DNA from: Rhodanobacter soli
Lineage (GTDB): Bacteria > Pseudomonadota > Gammaproteobacteria > Xanthomonadales > Rhodanobacteraceae
DNA length: 64,000 nucleotides
NCBI RefSeq assembly: GCF_040548735.1
Contig: NZ_JBEPSD010000001.1
Span: forward strand, 1,116,001-1,180,000
Direction: 5' to 3'
The notes beneath the pieces are model-generated. The model did not search any database and was not told the DNA's origin. It worked only from the letters and a program-made list of their open reading frames with translations. Positions 41,174 to 51,200 of the stretch are shown here, one piece after another (within the stretch, counting starts at the first letter, position 1; each line of letters starts with the position of its first letter). The position numbers were made by a program, and so were the translations under genes.

Positions 41174-42427
41174 TCAGCGCAGGCGCAGGCGGTCATATTT
41201 GTCCCATTGGCTGGTGTCGGAAAGGATCACACGGTCGCCCGGCTGCAGACCTTGCAGCAATTGCACGCGGTCGACCGAGGTAGCGCCCACACGCACCTTC
41301 ACGCGAGTGGCGGTGTCGCCGGAGGCATCGAGGCGGAACAGGCTCACCTCGCTGTTCGCCTCGACCTGGGCGGGCCGTCCCAGCGACAGCACCTGGTCGA
41401 GTTTCGCAATGCGGATGCGGCTGTCGACCGACAGATCCGGGCGTGCGCCAGCCGGCAGCGCGCCGATCGGCGTCACGTCCACCTGCACGCTGCCGTCGAC
41501 CACCGCCGGATCGATGCGCGTGACGGTGCCGTCGATCATGCCGTTGTAGGTGTTCACCTGTGCGGACATGCCCAGCGCCACGTCCTTGGCCTGCACCTCG
41601 GGCACGCGCAGCCGCGCGATCAGCACGTCGCCGCGCGCGACCCGCGCCAGGTCGGTACCGGCAGCGACCTGCTGGCCTTCCTGCACGGCGACCTGCTGCA
41701 GCGTGCCGGCGATGCCGGCGCGCACGTCCAGTGCATCGGACTGGCGTTGGCGCAAGGTCAGGTTGCTGCGCTGCAATTGCAGTTGGGCGCGCATCGCAGC
41801 CATCTGCGCGGCGATGCCGGCGCCGAACGTCTGCACGCGCTGCTGCTCGACTTCGGCGCGATGCATGAGCTGGTTCAGCGCGATCAGTTCCTGCTCGTAC
41901 TGCACGCGGGGAATCAGGTTCTTCGCCACCGCCTTGGCGTCGGCGTCGCTGCGGACCTTGGCCGAGGCGTAGTCGGCCTGGGCCTGGGCCAGCGAGGAAC
42001 GTTCGTCGAGCAACTGCGATTGCAGTTCGGCGTGCTTGGCGACGACCTGCGCCTCCGCCGCCGCGACCTGCGCCTCGGCGTTACGCAGGTCGTTCTCCAC
42101 CTGCGGGCTGCTCAGGCGCAGCAGCACCGTGTCCGGCTCCACATGGGTGCCTGGCCACATTTCGATCTTCGCTACCTGCGCGCTGGTCTGCGCCGCCAGC
42201 CAGTGGATATCGCGCGGCACCAGGGTGCCCGGCGCACGCACCTCGCGCAGCATGTCGCCGCGCTGCACGCTGTCGATCCACAGGCTCGAGCGCTCCGCCG
42301 TGGGCAGGGCCGGGCCGAGACTGGCCGCGCCGACGGCAATGCCGGTGAGCAGCAACGCACTGGCACCGATGGCGATCCGTTTGCGGCGGCGCTTGCGCTG
42401 GGCGGCGAGGGGGTTGGCGATATCCAT
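41174..42427 (-). CDS. Periplasmic adaptor (membrane fusion) protein, HlyD/MacA family
   Basis: Links the inner-membrane ABC complex to an outer-membrane TolC-type channel. The 417-residue protein has a basic N-terminus (AAQRKRRRKR), one membrane helix (about 19-38), and a lipoyl/barrel half (GDMLREVRAPGTLVPRDI...VAKIEMWPGTHVEPDTVLLRL). A long coiled coil follows (about 108-205, QVENDLRNAEAQVAAAEAQVVAKHAELQ), then the second barrel half (VRAGIAGTLQQVAVQEGQQVAAGT) and a C-terminal membrane-proximal domain. The ATG at 42427 was chosen because the sigma54 promoter occupies the in-frame extension upstream. No tolC gene lies nearby. Confidence 0.9.
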   Translation of the reverse strand: MDIANPLAAQRKRRRKRIAIGASALLLTGIAVGAASLGPALPTAERSSLWIDSVQRGDMLREVRAPGTLVPRDIHWLAAQTSAQVAKIEMWPGTHVEPDTVLLRLSSPQVENDLRNAEAQVAAAEAQVVAKHAELQSQLLDERSSLAQAQADYASAKVRSDADAKAVAKNLIPRVQYEQELIALNQLMHRAEVEQQRVQTFGAGIAAQMAAMRAQLQLQRSNLTLRQRQSDALDVRAGIAGTLQQVAVQEGQQVAAGTDLARVARGDVLIARLRVPEVQAKDVALGMSAQVNTYNGMIDGTVTRIDPAVVDGSVQVDVTPIGALPAGARPDLSVDSRIRIAKLDQVLSLGRPAQVEANSEVSLFRLDASGDTATRVKVRVGATSVDRVQLLQGLQPGDRVILSDTSQWDKYDRLRLR

Positions 42428-42438
42428 GAGCCGGTCAG

Positions 42439-42454
42439 AGCAAGGCCCGTGCCA
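42439..42454 (-). promoter_or_regulatory. Sigma54 (-24/-12) promoter of the exporter operon
   Basis: The minus strand reads TGGCACGGGCCTTGCT, an exact fit to the consensus TGGCACG-N4-TTGCW. Counting from the GC at -12, transcription would begin one base before or at the hlyD ATG (42427). The linked regulator is of the NtrC family. Confidence 0.8.
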
Positions 42455-42518
42455 TGCGTGCAAGCCATTGTCGCGCAAGGGATCAGGCCAGTGCCGAGGG
42501 CGATGCCGCCGTTCGCTG

Positions 42519-42536
42519 CCGGGCAGTGCTGTCCGG
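42519..42536 (-). promoter_or_regulatory. Candidate enhancer dyad for the NtrC-type regulator
   Basis: CCGGGCAG-TG-CTGTCCGG is an 18-base dyad with 7 of 8 pairs matched. It is centred about 100 bases upstream of the predicted sigma54 start, the usual distance for an NtrC-family enhancer site. Confidence 0.5.
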
Positions 42537-42559
42537 AGTCGTACGCTTGCAGGAGACGG

Positions 42560-45265
42560 TCAGCCGGTGTTCTGCAAACCCTGCGCCACGCCATTGACGC
42601 AGGCGACCAGGGCTTGCAGCACGGCATCGTCGCTGCGCTCGCCGGCGCGCCAGCGCTGCAGCAGGTCGACCTGCAGCAGGCTCATCGGGTCGACGTAGGG
42701 GTTGCGCAGGCGGATCGAAGCGGCCAGGCGCGGCTCGCCGGGCAGCAGGACGTCGCTGCCCTTCAACTGCAGCAGCCAGTGGCGGGTGCGCGCGAACTCG
42801 TCGCGGATCAGGCCGAAGAATTCGTCGTGCAGCGGGCCGGACAGTTTCGAGAACGCCTCGGCGATGTCCAGGTCGCACTTGGCCAACACCATCTCCACGT
42901 CGTCCAGCAGGTTGCAGAAGAACGGCCAGTCGCGCGCCATCTCCGCCAGCGCTTCTTCGCCGAACTGCTGCACGCCCTGCTCCAGCGCGCTGCCAAGGCC
43001 GTACCAGCCGGGCAGGATCGAGCGGCACTGGGTCCAGGCGAACACCCACGGGATCGCGCGCAGGTCCTGCACGCCGCGCATGCTGCGGCGGCTGGCCGGG
43101 CGCGAACCCAGGGTCATCTGCTCGATCACGTCGACCGGCGTGGCGCTGCGGAAGTAGTCGACGAAGCCCGCGCGCTCGACGAAGTCGCGGTAGCTGCGCC
43201 GGCTGGTCGCCGACAGTGTGTCCATCAGTTCGCGCCAGCGCGCCTCGCGCGGCTCGTCTTCGCGCGGACGCAGCGACGCGCGCAGCACCGCGCCCACGGT
43301 CTGCTCCAGGTTGCGCAGCGCCAGCGCGCGGATGCCGTACTTGCGATGGATCACCTCGCCCTGCTCGGTCACCCGCAGCACGCCAGCCACCGCGCCGCGT
43401 GGCGAGGACATCAGCGCCGGCGTGATGCGCGCGCCGCCACGGCTGGCCGAACCGCCGCGGCCATGGAAGAACGCGAGATGGATGCCGGCGGCATTCGCCA
43501 CGTCCAGCAGTTCCACCTGGGCGCGCTGCAGGCCCCAGCGCGAGGCCAGCGTGCCGCCGTCCTTGCCGCTGTCGGAGTAGCCCAGCATCACCCATTGCTG
43601 GTCGTGGCGCGCAGCCAGATGGCGGCGATAGACCGGGTCGTCGAGCAGCGCGCGCAAGGTGGCCGGCGCGTTCTTCAGGTCGTCGACGGTTTCGAACAGC
43701 GGGGCGATATTGAGCGGCACGTGCTGCGCCTCGTCGACCATCCCGCCGCGCCGCGCCAGCGCCAGCACCGCCAGCACGTCGGCGGCCGAACGCGCCATGC
43801 TGATGATGTACAGGCCGGTGGCGTCGTGGCCGTGGCTCTGGCGACTGTCGCGCAAGGTGGTGAACACCGCCTGCAGGGCTTCGGCATTCGCGTCGCCGCT
43901 GTGCGCAAACGCGGCTTCGCCGCTGGCGTAGGGGCGCAGCCGGTCGGCACGTGCGGCGCCGTCGCGGGAGGACCAATCCGGATCGGCCAGCAGGGCCGCC
44001 AGCGCGTCGTCGTGCACGCGCGAATCCTGCCGCACGTCCAGCCGCGCCAGGTGGAAGCCGAAGCTGCGCACGCGGCACAGCAGGCGTTCCACCGCGTAGG
44101 CGCCGGCGTGCACGCCGCGATGCTGGAACAGGCTGTCGGCGATCAGCTGCAGGTCGTCCAGCAATTCGTCACTGGACGGATAGCCGTCCGAAGATTCGTC
44201 ACCGGTCAGCGCCAGCCGCGCGCCGACCAGTTGCAGCAGGCAGCGGTACGGCATGTCGGCGTGGCGCGGACGGATCTGCGCCGCGGCTGCAGGAAAACGC
44301 TCGCGGTAGTCCGCCAGCCGTGCGCGCAGCGCCGCCGATGCGGCAACCCGACCCTCGGTCTGGCTGAGCTGGCGCGCCAGCGTCGCCACGTCCTCGCGGT
44401 AGCGCTCCAGCACCAGCGCGCGCTGCGAGTCGAGGCAGGCGGCGATGGTGTCGGCGCCCACGTTGGGATTGCCGTCCATGTCGCCGCCGACCCAGCTGGC
44501 GAAGCGCAGCAGTCGCGGCAGCTTGATCGCCACGCCGTAGGTGGCCTGCAGCGCCTGCGCCAGCGATTCGTACAGCGCCGGCACGATCCGGTACAGCGGG
44601 TTGGCCAGGTAGAAGTCGACGTGTTCGCGCTCGTCCTGCACGCTGGGCCGCACCGGCGAGGCCTCGGCGGTCTGCCAGCCGGCGGACAGGGCCATGTAGA
44701 TGCGGTCGTCGTCCTCCTTGCGCTCCTGCGGCGTACGTTGCTGGTCGAAGCCGTCGATCAGCGAACGCACGATCGCCTGTTCCTTCTCCAGCAGCGAGCG
44801 GCGCACCGCCTCGGTCGGATGCGCAGTGAACACCGGCTCGATCCACAGCCGGTCGAGCCAGCCCACCAGTTCGTCGGCGCCCACGCCCGCGGCCTTCAGC
44901 CGGCCCAGCACGTCGAGCAGCGATTCCGGCTGCGGTGCGCTGCCCTCGCGCTGGTAGTCGCGGCGACGGCGGATGCGGTGCACCCGCTCGGCGGTGTTCA
45001 CCGCCTGGAAATAAGTGGCGAACGCACGCGCCAGCGCCTCCGCGTCGTGGGCGTCGAGACCGGCCAGCGAGGCGGCCAGATCGTCCACCGTGGCGCCCTC
45101 GCGGCGGCGGCGGATCGCCGCGGTGCGCACCTGCTCGACCCGCTCGAAAAACGCCGTGCCGCCCTGCTCGGCCAGCATCCGCCCGACCATCGCGCCGAGC
45201 CGGCTGACGTCCTCGCGCAGCGGGCCGTCGGGCGGCAGGAATTCGGGTTCGCGGCTTGATTCCAT
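42560..45265 (-). CDS. ppc: Phosphoenolpyruvate carboxylase
   Basis: Carboxylates PEP to oxaloacetate, replenishing the TCA cycle. The 901-residue enzyme has the catalytic His in [13 protein letters not shown] (about 145-157), [26 protein letters not shown] (the Lys region) and [13 protein letters not shown]. The C-terminus ends in QNTG, the conserved tail that closes the active site. Start ATG at 45265. It is transcribed away from ahcY, and its downstream end is close to the hlyD promoter region. Confidence 0.97.
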   Translation of the reverse strand: MESSREPEFLPPDGPLREDVSRLGAMVGRMLAEQGGTAFFERVEQVRTAAIRRRREGATVDDLAASLAGLDAHDAEALARAFATYFQAVNTAERVHRIRRRRDYQREGSAPQPESLLDVLGRLKAAGVGADELVGWLDRLWIEPVFTAHPTEAVRRSLLEKEQAIVRSLIDGFDQQRTPQERKEDDDRIYMALSAGWQTAEASPVRPSVQDEREHVDFYLANPLYRIVPALYESLAQALQATYGVAIKLPRLLRFASWVGGDMDGNPNVGADTIAACLDSQRALVLERYREDVATLARQLSQTEGRVAASAALRARLADYRERFPAAAAQIRPRHADMPYRCLLQLVGARLALTGDESSDGYPSSDELLDDLQLIADSLFQHRGVHAGAYAVERLLCRVRSFGFHLARLDVRQDSRVHDDALAALLADPDWSSRDGAARADRLRPYASGEAAFAHSGDANAEALQAVFTTLRDSRQSHGHDATGLYIISMARSAADVLAVLALARRGGMVDEAQHVPLNIAPLFETVDDLKNAPATLRALLDDPVYRRHLAARHDQQWVMLGYSDSGKDGGTLASRWGLQRAQVELLDVANAAGIHLAFFHGRGGSASRGGARITPALMSSPRGAVAGVLRVTEQGEVIHRKYGIRALALRNLEQTVGAVLRASLRPREDEPREARWRELMDTLSATSRRSYRDFVERAGFVDYFRSATPVDVIEQMTLGSRPASRRSMRGVQDLRAIPWVFAWTQCRSILPGWYGLGSALEQGVQQFGEEALAEMARDWPFFCNLLDDVEMVLAKCDLDIAEAFSKLSGPLHDEFFGLIRDEFARTRHWLLQLKGSDVLLPGEPRLAASIRLRNPYVDPMSLLQVDLLQRWRAGERSDDAVLQALVACVNGVAQGLQNTG

Positions 45266-45339
45266 GCGGGGCTCCGGGCTGGATGAATGGCCAGCCTAAA
45301 CGAATTGCGGCGGCGGCGGCATCCGCCGGCGTCTGCCGC

Positions 45340-45453
45340 TACAATACCGGGCTTGTACTGCCCGCCGAGGGGCGCTGCGACCGTTCAACTGCGGATCCGT
45401 CCGTGGTCAGAACCGGCCAGGCTCGGCGCGGCACGTTCCACAACGGCGCCCGG
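45340..45453 (+). promoter_or_regulatory. SAH riboswitch with upstream -10 element
   Basis: The aptamer lies at 45361-45453. The P1 strands GCCGAG (45364-45369) and CTCGGC (45422-45427), the conserved GGGCGCTGCGACC and CCAGGCTCGG blocks, and AACGGCGCCCG (45442-45452) match the S-adenosylhomocysteine riboswitch family. That family turns on ahcY when SAH accumulates. A TACAAT hexamer at 45340-45345 would start transcription near 45352. Between aptamer and ahcY lie small hairpins (GGCCATCCATGGCC, CTCTTCGAAAGAG) but no T-run, so control by translation is more likely than by termination. Confidence 0.92.
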
Positions 45454-45537
45454 TTGTTTGCACGCGAGTCCCTTCGCGGAAACCGGCCATCCATGGCCGA
45501 ACTCTTCGAAAGAGCCTCGCACTAACCGGAGATACGC

Positions 45538-46977
<1,440 letters not shown>

Positions 46978-47030
46978 TTGCCGGAGAGGGAAGTCGGGAA
47001 TCACGACCCGGCTTCTCACCCGGGCACGGA

Positions 47031-47059
47031 CGGGGCGCAGCGATGCGCCCCGTTTTTTT
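47031..47059 (+). terminator. Intrinsic terminator of ahcY
   Basis: The stem CGGGGCGCA / TGCGCCCCG with a four-base loop is followed by seven T. It separates ahcY from metF. Confidence 0.93.
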
Positions 47060-47102
47060 GTGCCTGTTGTGCTCGGGATGGTTGGCTCCTCGCCGCAAAG
47101 TC

Positions 47103-47263
47103 AAAAGCGAACCCTCTCCCCACCTCCCCCTGCAAGCAGGGGGAGGAGCAAAGCCGTGCCCTCCTTAGTTGCAGAAGGGTGCAAAGCCGTGCTCCTCCCT
47201 GTTTGCAGGAGGAGCAAAGCCGTGCTCCCTCCCCTGCAGGCAGGGGAGGGTTGGGGTGGGGCC
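47103..47263. repeat. Palindromic repeat cluster, four tandem units (ahcY-metF)
   Basis: Hairpins of the CCTCCCCCTGC/GCAGGGGGAGG type recur with the linker AGCAAAGCCGTG at about 35-base intervals. The second unit is decayed and the other three are near-perfect palindromes. The cluster ends with GGTTGGGGTGGGGC, the outer edge sequence seen in other clusters. It lies between the ahcY terminator and the metF promoter (TATACT near 47302). Confidence 0.9.
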
Positions 47264-47335
47264 CGCTCTCGATCTATCGCTCCATCGCGACACAAAGATA
47301 TATACTCGCCGACATCCCGACCAGGAACCCGTGCG

Positions 47336-48160
47336 ATGCCTTCGATCAGCTTCGAATTCTTCCCGCCCAAGACCGACGAGCAGCGCACGCAGCTGGACCG
47401 GGCGGCGCAGGTGCTGAAGGCGCACCGGCCGGAATACGCCTCGGTTACCTTTGGTGCAGGCGGCTCCACGCTCAGCTACACCGGCGACACCGTGGCGCGG
47501 CTGCACACGCGGCACGGGCTCAACGTGGCGCCGCACCTGTCGTGCATGGGCGGCACCCGGGCGGAGATCGCCGAGCTGCTGGACGGCTACCGCGCGGCGG
47601 GCTACCGGCGCATCGTGGCGCTGCGTGGCGACATGCCTTCGGGCATGGCCACCGCGGGCGACTTCCGCTACGCCGCCGAACTGGTGCGCTTCATCCGCGA
47701 GCACTGCGGCGACCACTTCCACATCGAGGTGGCGGCGTATCCGGAAACCCATCCGCAGGCCGACGACGCGCTGCGCGACCTGCAGCACTTCAAGGCAAAG
47801 GTCGACGCCGGCGCGAACGGCGCGATCACCCAGTACTTCTTCAATCCCGACGCGTATTTCCGCTTCGTCGACGACGTGCGCCGACTCGGCGTCAGCGTGC
47901 CGATCGTGCCGGGCATCATGCCGATCGCGAACTACAGCCAGCTGAAACGTTTCTCCGACATGTGCGGCGCGGAGATCCCGCGCTGGATCGCCAAACGCAT
48001 GCAGGCGCACGGCGACGACGCCGACTCGGTGCGCGCGCTTGGCGCCGAAGTGGTGGCGCAACTGTGCCGGCGCCTGCTCGACGGCGGCGCGCCGGGCCTG
48101 CACTTCTACACGCTGAACCGGGCTCGTGCCACGCAGGCGGTGCTGCAGCAACTTTTCTGA
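47336..48160 (+). CDS. metF: Methylenetetrahydrofolate reductase
   Basis: FAD enzyme that reduces 5,10-methylene-THF to 5-methyl-THF for methionine synthesis. The 274-residue TIM barrel begins ISFEFFPPKTDEQR, with the catalytic Glu. It contains YASVTFGAGGSTLSYT, HLSCMGGTRAEI, IVALRGDMPSG and AAYPETHPQA, then ITQYFFNPDAYFRF and VPGIMPIANYSQLKRF. The ATG at 47336 follows AGGAAC 8-13 bases upstream. Together with ahcY and metK it covers part of the methyl cycle, but it has its own promoter. Confidence 0.96.
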   Translation: MPSISFEFFPPKTDEQRTQLDRAAQVLKAHRPEYASVTFGAGGSTLSYTGDTVARLHTRHGLNVAPHLSCMGGTRAEIAELLDGYRAAGYRRIVALRGDMPSGMATAGDFRYAAELVRFIREHCGDHFHIEVAAYPETHPQADDALRDLQHFKAKVDAGANGAITQYFFNPDAYFRFVDDVRRLGVSVPIVPGIMPIANYSQLKRFSDMCGAEIPRWIAKRMQAHGDDADSVRALGAEVVAQLCRRLLDGGAPGLHFYTLNRARATQAVLQQLF

Positions 48161-48173
48161 TTCGCACGGCGGG

Positions 48174-48185
48174 TATGCTGGTGCG
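48174..48185 (+). promoter_or_regulatory. -10 element six bases before ATG (possible leaderless start)
   Basis: TATGCT (48174-48179), six bases, ATG at 48186. There is no ribosome site. The hexamer lies just after the metF stop. Confidence 0.45.
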
Positions 48186-48764
48186 ATGCACCGGTTGCCC
48201 ACCCTGCTTTGCCTGATCCTGCTCGCCTGTGCCGCGCCCGCTGCGGCGCAGACGGAAATCCATCGCTGCATCGGCGCGAACGGCGGCGCGGTGTTCACCG
48301 ACCAGCCCTGCGCCGCGCTGCAGGCCACCCCAATCAGTCCCGGCACCCAGCCTGGCAATGCCACCGCCCCGCTGGCCGCGCCGCCGCCGATCCTGTGCGC
48401 TGCCAGCACCGGCGAACTGCGCCAGAGCGTGATCGACGCCTTCGCCAGCCGCGACGCCAACCGCATGGCCGGCCTGATGCTGTGGGACGGCTACGGTCGC
48501 GGCGCGGCGATCGCGGACATCCGCTCGCTGGCCGAACTGATGAGGCAACCGCTGCTGGACGTGGACATCCCGAACGGCAGCGCGCCGGCGCAAGCCGCGA
48601 GCATCGACGACCCGTTCGCCCCGCCCGCCCCGCCCGCTCCGCCATCGGCCGGCAACCAGCTGGTATTGCATATCGCCGGCAACGACGGCAGCGGCGCCCC
48701 GCGCGAACTGCGATTCGACATCGTGCGCCAGGCCGGCTGCCTGTGGTTGCGCAACGCGAATTGA
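48186..48764 (+). CDS. Exported DUF4124-like protein
   Basis: A 192-residue protein with a signal peptide (about 1-21, LLCLILLACAAPAAAQ). A short DUF4124-type motif follows (TEIHRCIGANGGAVFTDQPC), which in this family contains two Cys that may form a disulfide. The middle has an Ala/Pro-rich stretch (FAPPAPPAPPSA) and the C-terminus two further Cys-containing beta-like segments. Function is unknown and a periplasmic location is likely. It lies 25 bases after metF, with a TATGCT hexamer spaced for a leaderless transcript. Confidence 0.8.
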   Translation: MHRLPTLLCLILLACAAPAAAQTEIHRCIGANGGAVFTDQPCAALQATPISPGTQPGNATAPLAAPPPILCAASTGELRQSVIDAFASRDANRMAGLMLWDGYGRGAAIADIRSLAELMRQPLLDVDIPNGSAPAQAASIDDPFAPPAPPAPPSAGNQLVLHIAGNDGSGAPRELRFDIVRQAGCLWLRNAN

Positions 48765-48817
48765 CGCCGACCCGGTGCCCAGCAGTTATCATGGGCGGTC
48801 CCCATTGGAGAATCGAC

Positions 48818-49735
48818 ATGGCGCAGCAATACCCCGAATGGATTTGGCAGAACGGCAGCATCAAGCCCTGGGCCGAAGCGACCACCCACGTGATGTCGCA
48901 CGCACTGCATTACGGCTCATCGGTGTTCGAGGGTATCCGCAGCTACGCCACGCCCGACGGCGCCGCGATCTTCCGCCTCACCGACCACCTGAACCGGCTG
49001 TACCAGTCCGCCAAGATCTACGACATGGTGCTGCCGTACTCGGCCGACGAACTGGCAGTGGCGTGTCGTGAAGTGATCCGCAAGAACGGCCTGGGTGCCT
49101 CCTACCTGCGCCCGGTCGCCTACCGCGGCCTGGGCGGTTTCGGCCTGTCCGCCGAAACCCCGATCGACGTCGCCGTCGCGGCGTGGCCGATGGGTCCGTA
49201 CCTCGGCGCCGAGGCGCTGCAGAACGGCATCGACGCCTGCGTGTCGAGTTGGCAGCGTTTCGCGCCGAACACCATTCCGGCCGGCGCCAAGGCCGGCGGC
49301 AATTACCTGTCCGGCCAGCTGATTGCGCGTGAAGCGCGCCGCCTCGGCTTCGGCGAGGGCATCGCGCTGGCCTCCACCGGCTTGCTCAGCGAAGGCGCCG
49401 GCGAGAACCTGTTCCTGGTCTTCGACGGCGTGCTGCACACCCCGCCGGCCAGCGCCTCGCTGCTCACCGGCATCACCCGCAACACGCTGATGACGCTGGC
49501 CCGCGAGGACGGCATTGAGGTGGTCGAGCGCGACATCCCGCGCGAATACCTGTACCTCGCCGAGGAAGTGCTGATGTGCGGCACCGCTGCCGAGATCACC
49601 CCGATCCGCTCGGTCGACGGCAAGCAGGTCGGCACCGGCAAGGCCGGCCGCGTGACCCTGCGCCTGCAGGAATTGTTCTTCGGTCTGTTCGACGGCCGCA
49701 CCCACGACAAGTGGGGCTGGCTGGAGCAGGTGTGA
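48818..49735 (+). CDS. ilvE: Branched-chain amino acid aminotransferase
   Basis: PLP enzyme of fold type IV that makes or degrades Leu, Ile and Val. The 305-residue protein has HALHYGSSVFEGIRSY near 28-43, the Schiff-base Lys158 in AGAKAGGNYLSGQL, and EGAGENLFLV. The PLP-phosphate loop is SLLTGITRNTLMTLA, and EEVLMCGTAAEITPI is the IlvE class signature. Group I BCAT length is typical. The ribosome site TTGGAG lies 8 bases before the ATG, with TATCAT upstream at 48787. A terminator follows. Confidence 0.96.
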   Translation: MAQQYPEWIWQNGSIKPWAEATTHVMSHALHYGSSVFEGIRSYATPDGAAIFRLTDHLNRLYQSAKIYDMVLPYSADELAVACREVIRKNGLGASYLRPVAYRGLGGFGLSAETPIDVAVAAWPMGPYLGAEALQNGIDACVSSWQRFAPNTIPAGAKAGGNYLSGQLIAREARRLGFGEGIALASTGLLSEGAGENLFLVFDGVLHTPPASASLLTGITRNTLMTLAREDGIEVVERDIPREYLYLAEEVLMCGTAAEITPIRSVDGKQVGTGKAGRVTLRLQELFFGLFDGRTHDKWGWLEQV

Positions 49736-49751
49736 AGCCACGGCCACTCGC

Positions 49752-49792
49752 GGAAACGAAAACGCCCCGCGATGCGGGGCGTTTTCGTTTCC
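49752..49792. terminator. Bidirectional intrinsic terminator after ilvE
   Basis: A perfect 19-bp stem GGAAACGAAAACGCCCCGC and its complement around the loop GAT. It is A-rich on one side and T-rich on the other, so it serves ilvE and the convergent histidine kinase operon. Confidence 0.92.
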
Positions 49793-49800
49793 GTCCTGCT

Positions 49801-49915
49801 TTGCTCCCTCCCCTGCTTGCAGGGGAGGGCCGGGGTAGGGTCAGCTCTTGATCTTCCCGCAAGCTCGGGCAACCCCCTCCCAACCTCCCTGCAAGCAGGG
49901 GGAGGAGTCATAGGC
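49801..49915. repeat. Palindromic repeat cluster, two units (ilvE and kinase 3' ends)
   Basis: One unit is CTCCCTCCCCTGC-TT-GCAGGGGAGGG at 49804-49829. A second, CCTCCCTGC-AA-GCAGGGGGAGG, ends near 49905. Edge sequences GGGTAGGGTCAGCTCTTGATC and CAACCCCCTCCCAACC are present. The cluster ends two bases before the kinase stop codon. Confidence 0.9.
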
Positions 49916-49916
49916 G

Positions 49917-51200
49917 TCAGCTGAACTTGATGCTGGCGATCGCACCATTCGCATCGCTGCGCGGACGCATCGAGACATCCCAGCCGTACAACTCGCACAA
50001 GCGACGCACAATCGCCAGGCCGAGGCCGGCGCCGCTGCCGCCGGCGCCTTCGCCGCGCACGCCGCGCTGGAACAGCCGCTCGGCGTCTTCCGGCTTGATC
50101 CCGGGGCCGGTGTCGATCACCTCGATGCGGCCGTCGCCCACTTCGACGCGCACGCTGCCTTCGAGCGTGTACTTGATCGCGTTGCCGACCAGGTTGGTCA
50201 GCGCCACCGACAGCACCGAGGCCGGCGCGTTGACGTTGACCGGTTCGTTGACGGCAAGCTCGATGCTCAGCGGCTTGCCGCGCATCTGCGGGCGCTGGCT
50301 CTCGATCACGTCGGCGGCGACCTTGCCCACCTCGGTGGTCTCTCCGCGGGTGGGGCCGCGCCGCTCGGCGCGCGACAACAGCAGCAGCGCCTCGATCAGC
50401 TCGGTGGCCTGGCGCGAGGCGCGCTCGATCCGCTTCAACCGCTCGCTCAGCTTCTCGGTGAGATCGGGCGAACCCTGCAGCAGCTCGGTGGTGCTGGAGA
50501 TCACCGCCAGCGGCGTGCGCAGTTCGTGACTGACGTCGGAGTTGAATTCGCGATCGCGCTCGACCATCGCGGTGAGCCGCGCCGAATACTCGTCGAGCGC
50601 GTGCGCCAGCTCGCCCACCTCGTCGTCGGCGAAATGCGGCGCCAGCGGCTCGGCCTTGCCCGCCTTGCGGAAATCGCGCAGGCGGTTGGCCAGCTCGCTG
50701 ACCGGCTTCAGTACCTTGCGCGAAAGCCACAAGCCCAACACCAATGAGAGCAGGCCGAACAGGAATACCGCGCCGATCACGCTGAACAACAACTGCTGCT
50801 TGCCGAGTTCGTCACGGGTAACGTCATAGCGGATGAACCCGATCAGCCCGTACTTCTTGCGTACGGCAAGCTTGTAGTGGTGCCTCGTGCCGTCTGCCCC
50901 CGTCTCATAAATGTCGTGCACGCCGCTGTCGAGCCCCTGCCAGGAAAGCGGCATGTTGTAGAGCGTGCGATCGCTGCGCATCCAGGCCTCGATGAGGTCG
51001 GAACCCGCTGGCTTGGTGGGATCCCTGTGCACTTTCTCGACAGCCTGATCCACGTCCTGCTGCAAGGATGCGGTAACCAGCTGGCTTTCGACTTTGGCGC
51101 GAATGTTCAGCGCAGCCACAGCAAACAACGCGCTGAGGCCGAAGCCGAACAGCGCGAACGAGACGATGAGGCGGAACCGCAGCTTACGCCTGGACTGCAT
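49917..51200 (-). CDS. Sensor histidine kinase, EnvZ/PhoQ class
   Basis: A 427-residue sensor with helices at about 13-33 and 137-160 enclosing a periplasmic domain of about 100 residues, so an extracytoplasmic signal is likely. HAMP follows (SRKVLKPVSELANRLRDF), then the H-box FNSDVSHELRTPLAVI with His225, N-box ALTNLVGNAIKYT, G1 DTGPGI and G2 GAGLGLAIV. The ATG at 51200 lies inside the 3' end of the regulator gene (17-base overlap). The ligand is unknown. The 3' end abuts a repeat cluster. Confidence 0.92.
   Translation of the reverse strand: MQSRRKLRFRLIVSFALFGFGLSALFAVAALNIRAKVESQLVTASLQQDVDQAVEKVHRDPTKPAGSDLIEAWMRSDRTLYNMPLSWQGLDSGVHDIYETGADGTRHHYKLAVRKKYGLIGFIRYDVTRDELGKQQLLFSVIGAVFLFGLLSLVLGLWLSRKVLKPVSELANRLRDFRKAGKAEPLAPHFADDEVGELAHALDEYSARLTAMVERDREFNSDVSHELRTPLAVISSTTELLQGSPDLTEKLSERLKRIERASRQATELIEALLLLSRAERRGPTRGETTEVGKVAADVIESQRPQMRGKPLSIELAVNEPVNVNAPASVLSVALTNLVGNAIKYTLEGSVRVEVGDGRIEVIDTGPGIKPEDAERLFQRGVRGEGAGGSGAGLGLAIVRRLCELYGWDVSMRPRSDANGAIASIKFS

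Noticed and set aside
40952-45259. A 1,435-codon open frame opposite hlyD and ppc
   Set aside because: It crosses two unrelated genes and the intergenic promoter region and has the composition of a reverse-complement reading of GC-rich codons.
47103-47263. The hairpin array as a CRISPR array
   Set aside because: The repeats are palindromic units with a constant linker, not identical repeats with unique spacers, and no cas genes are present.
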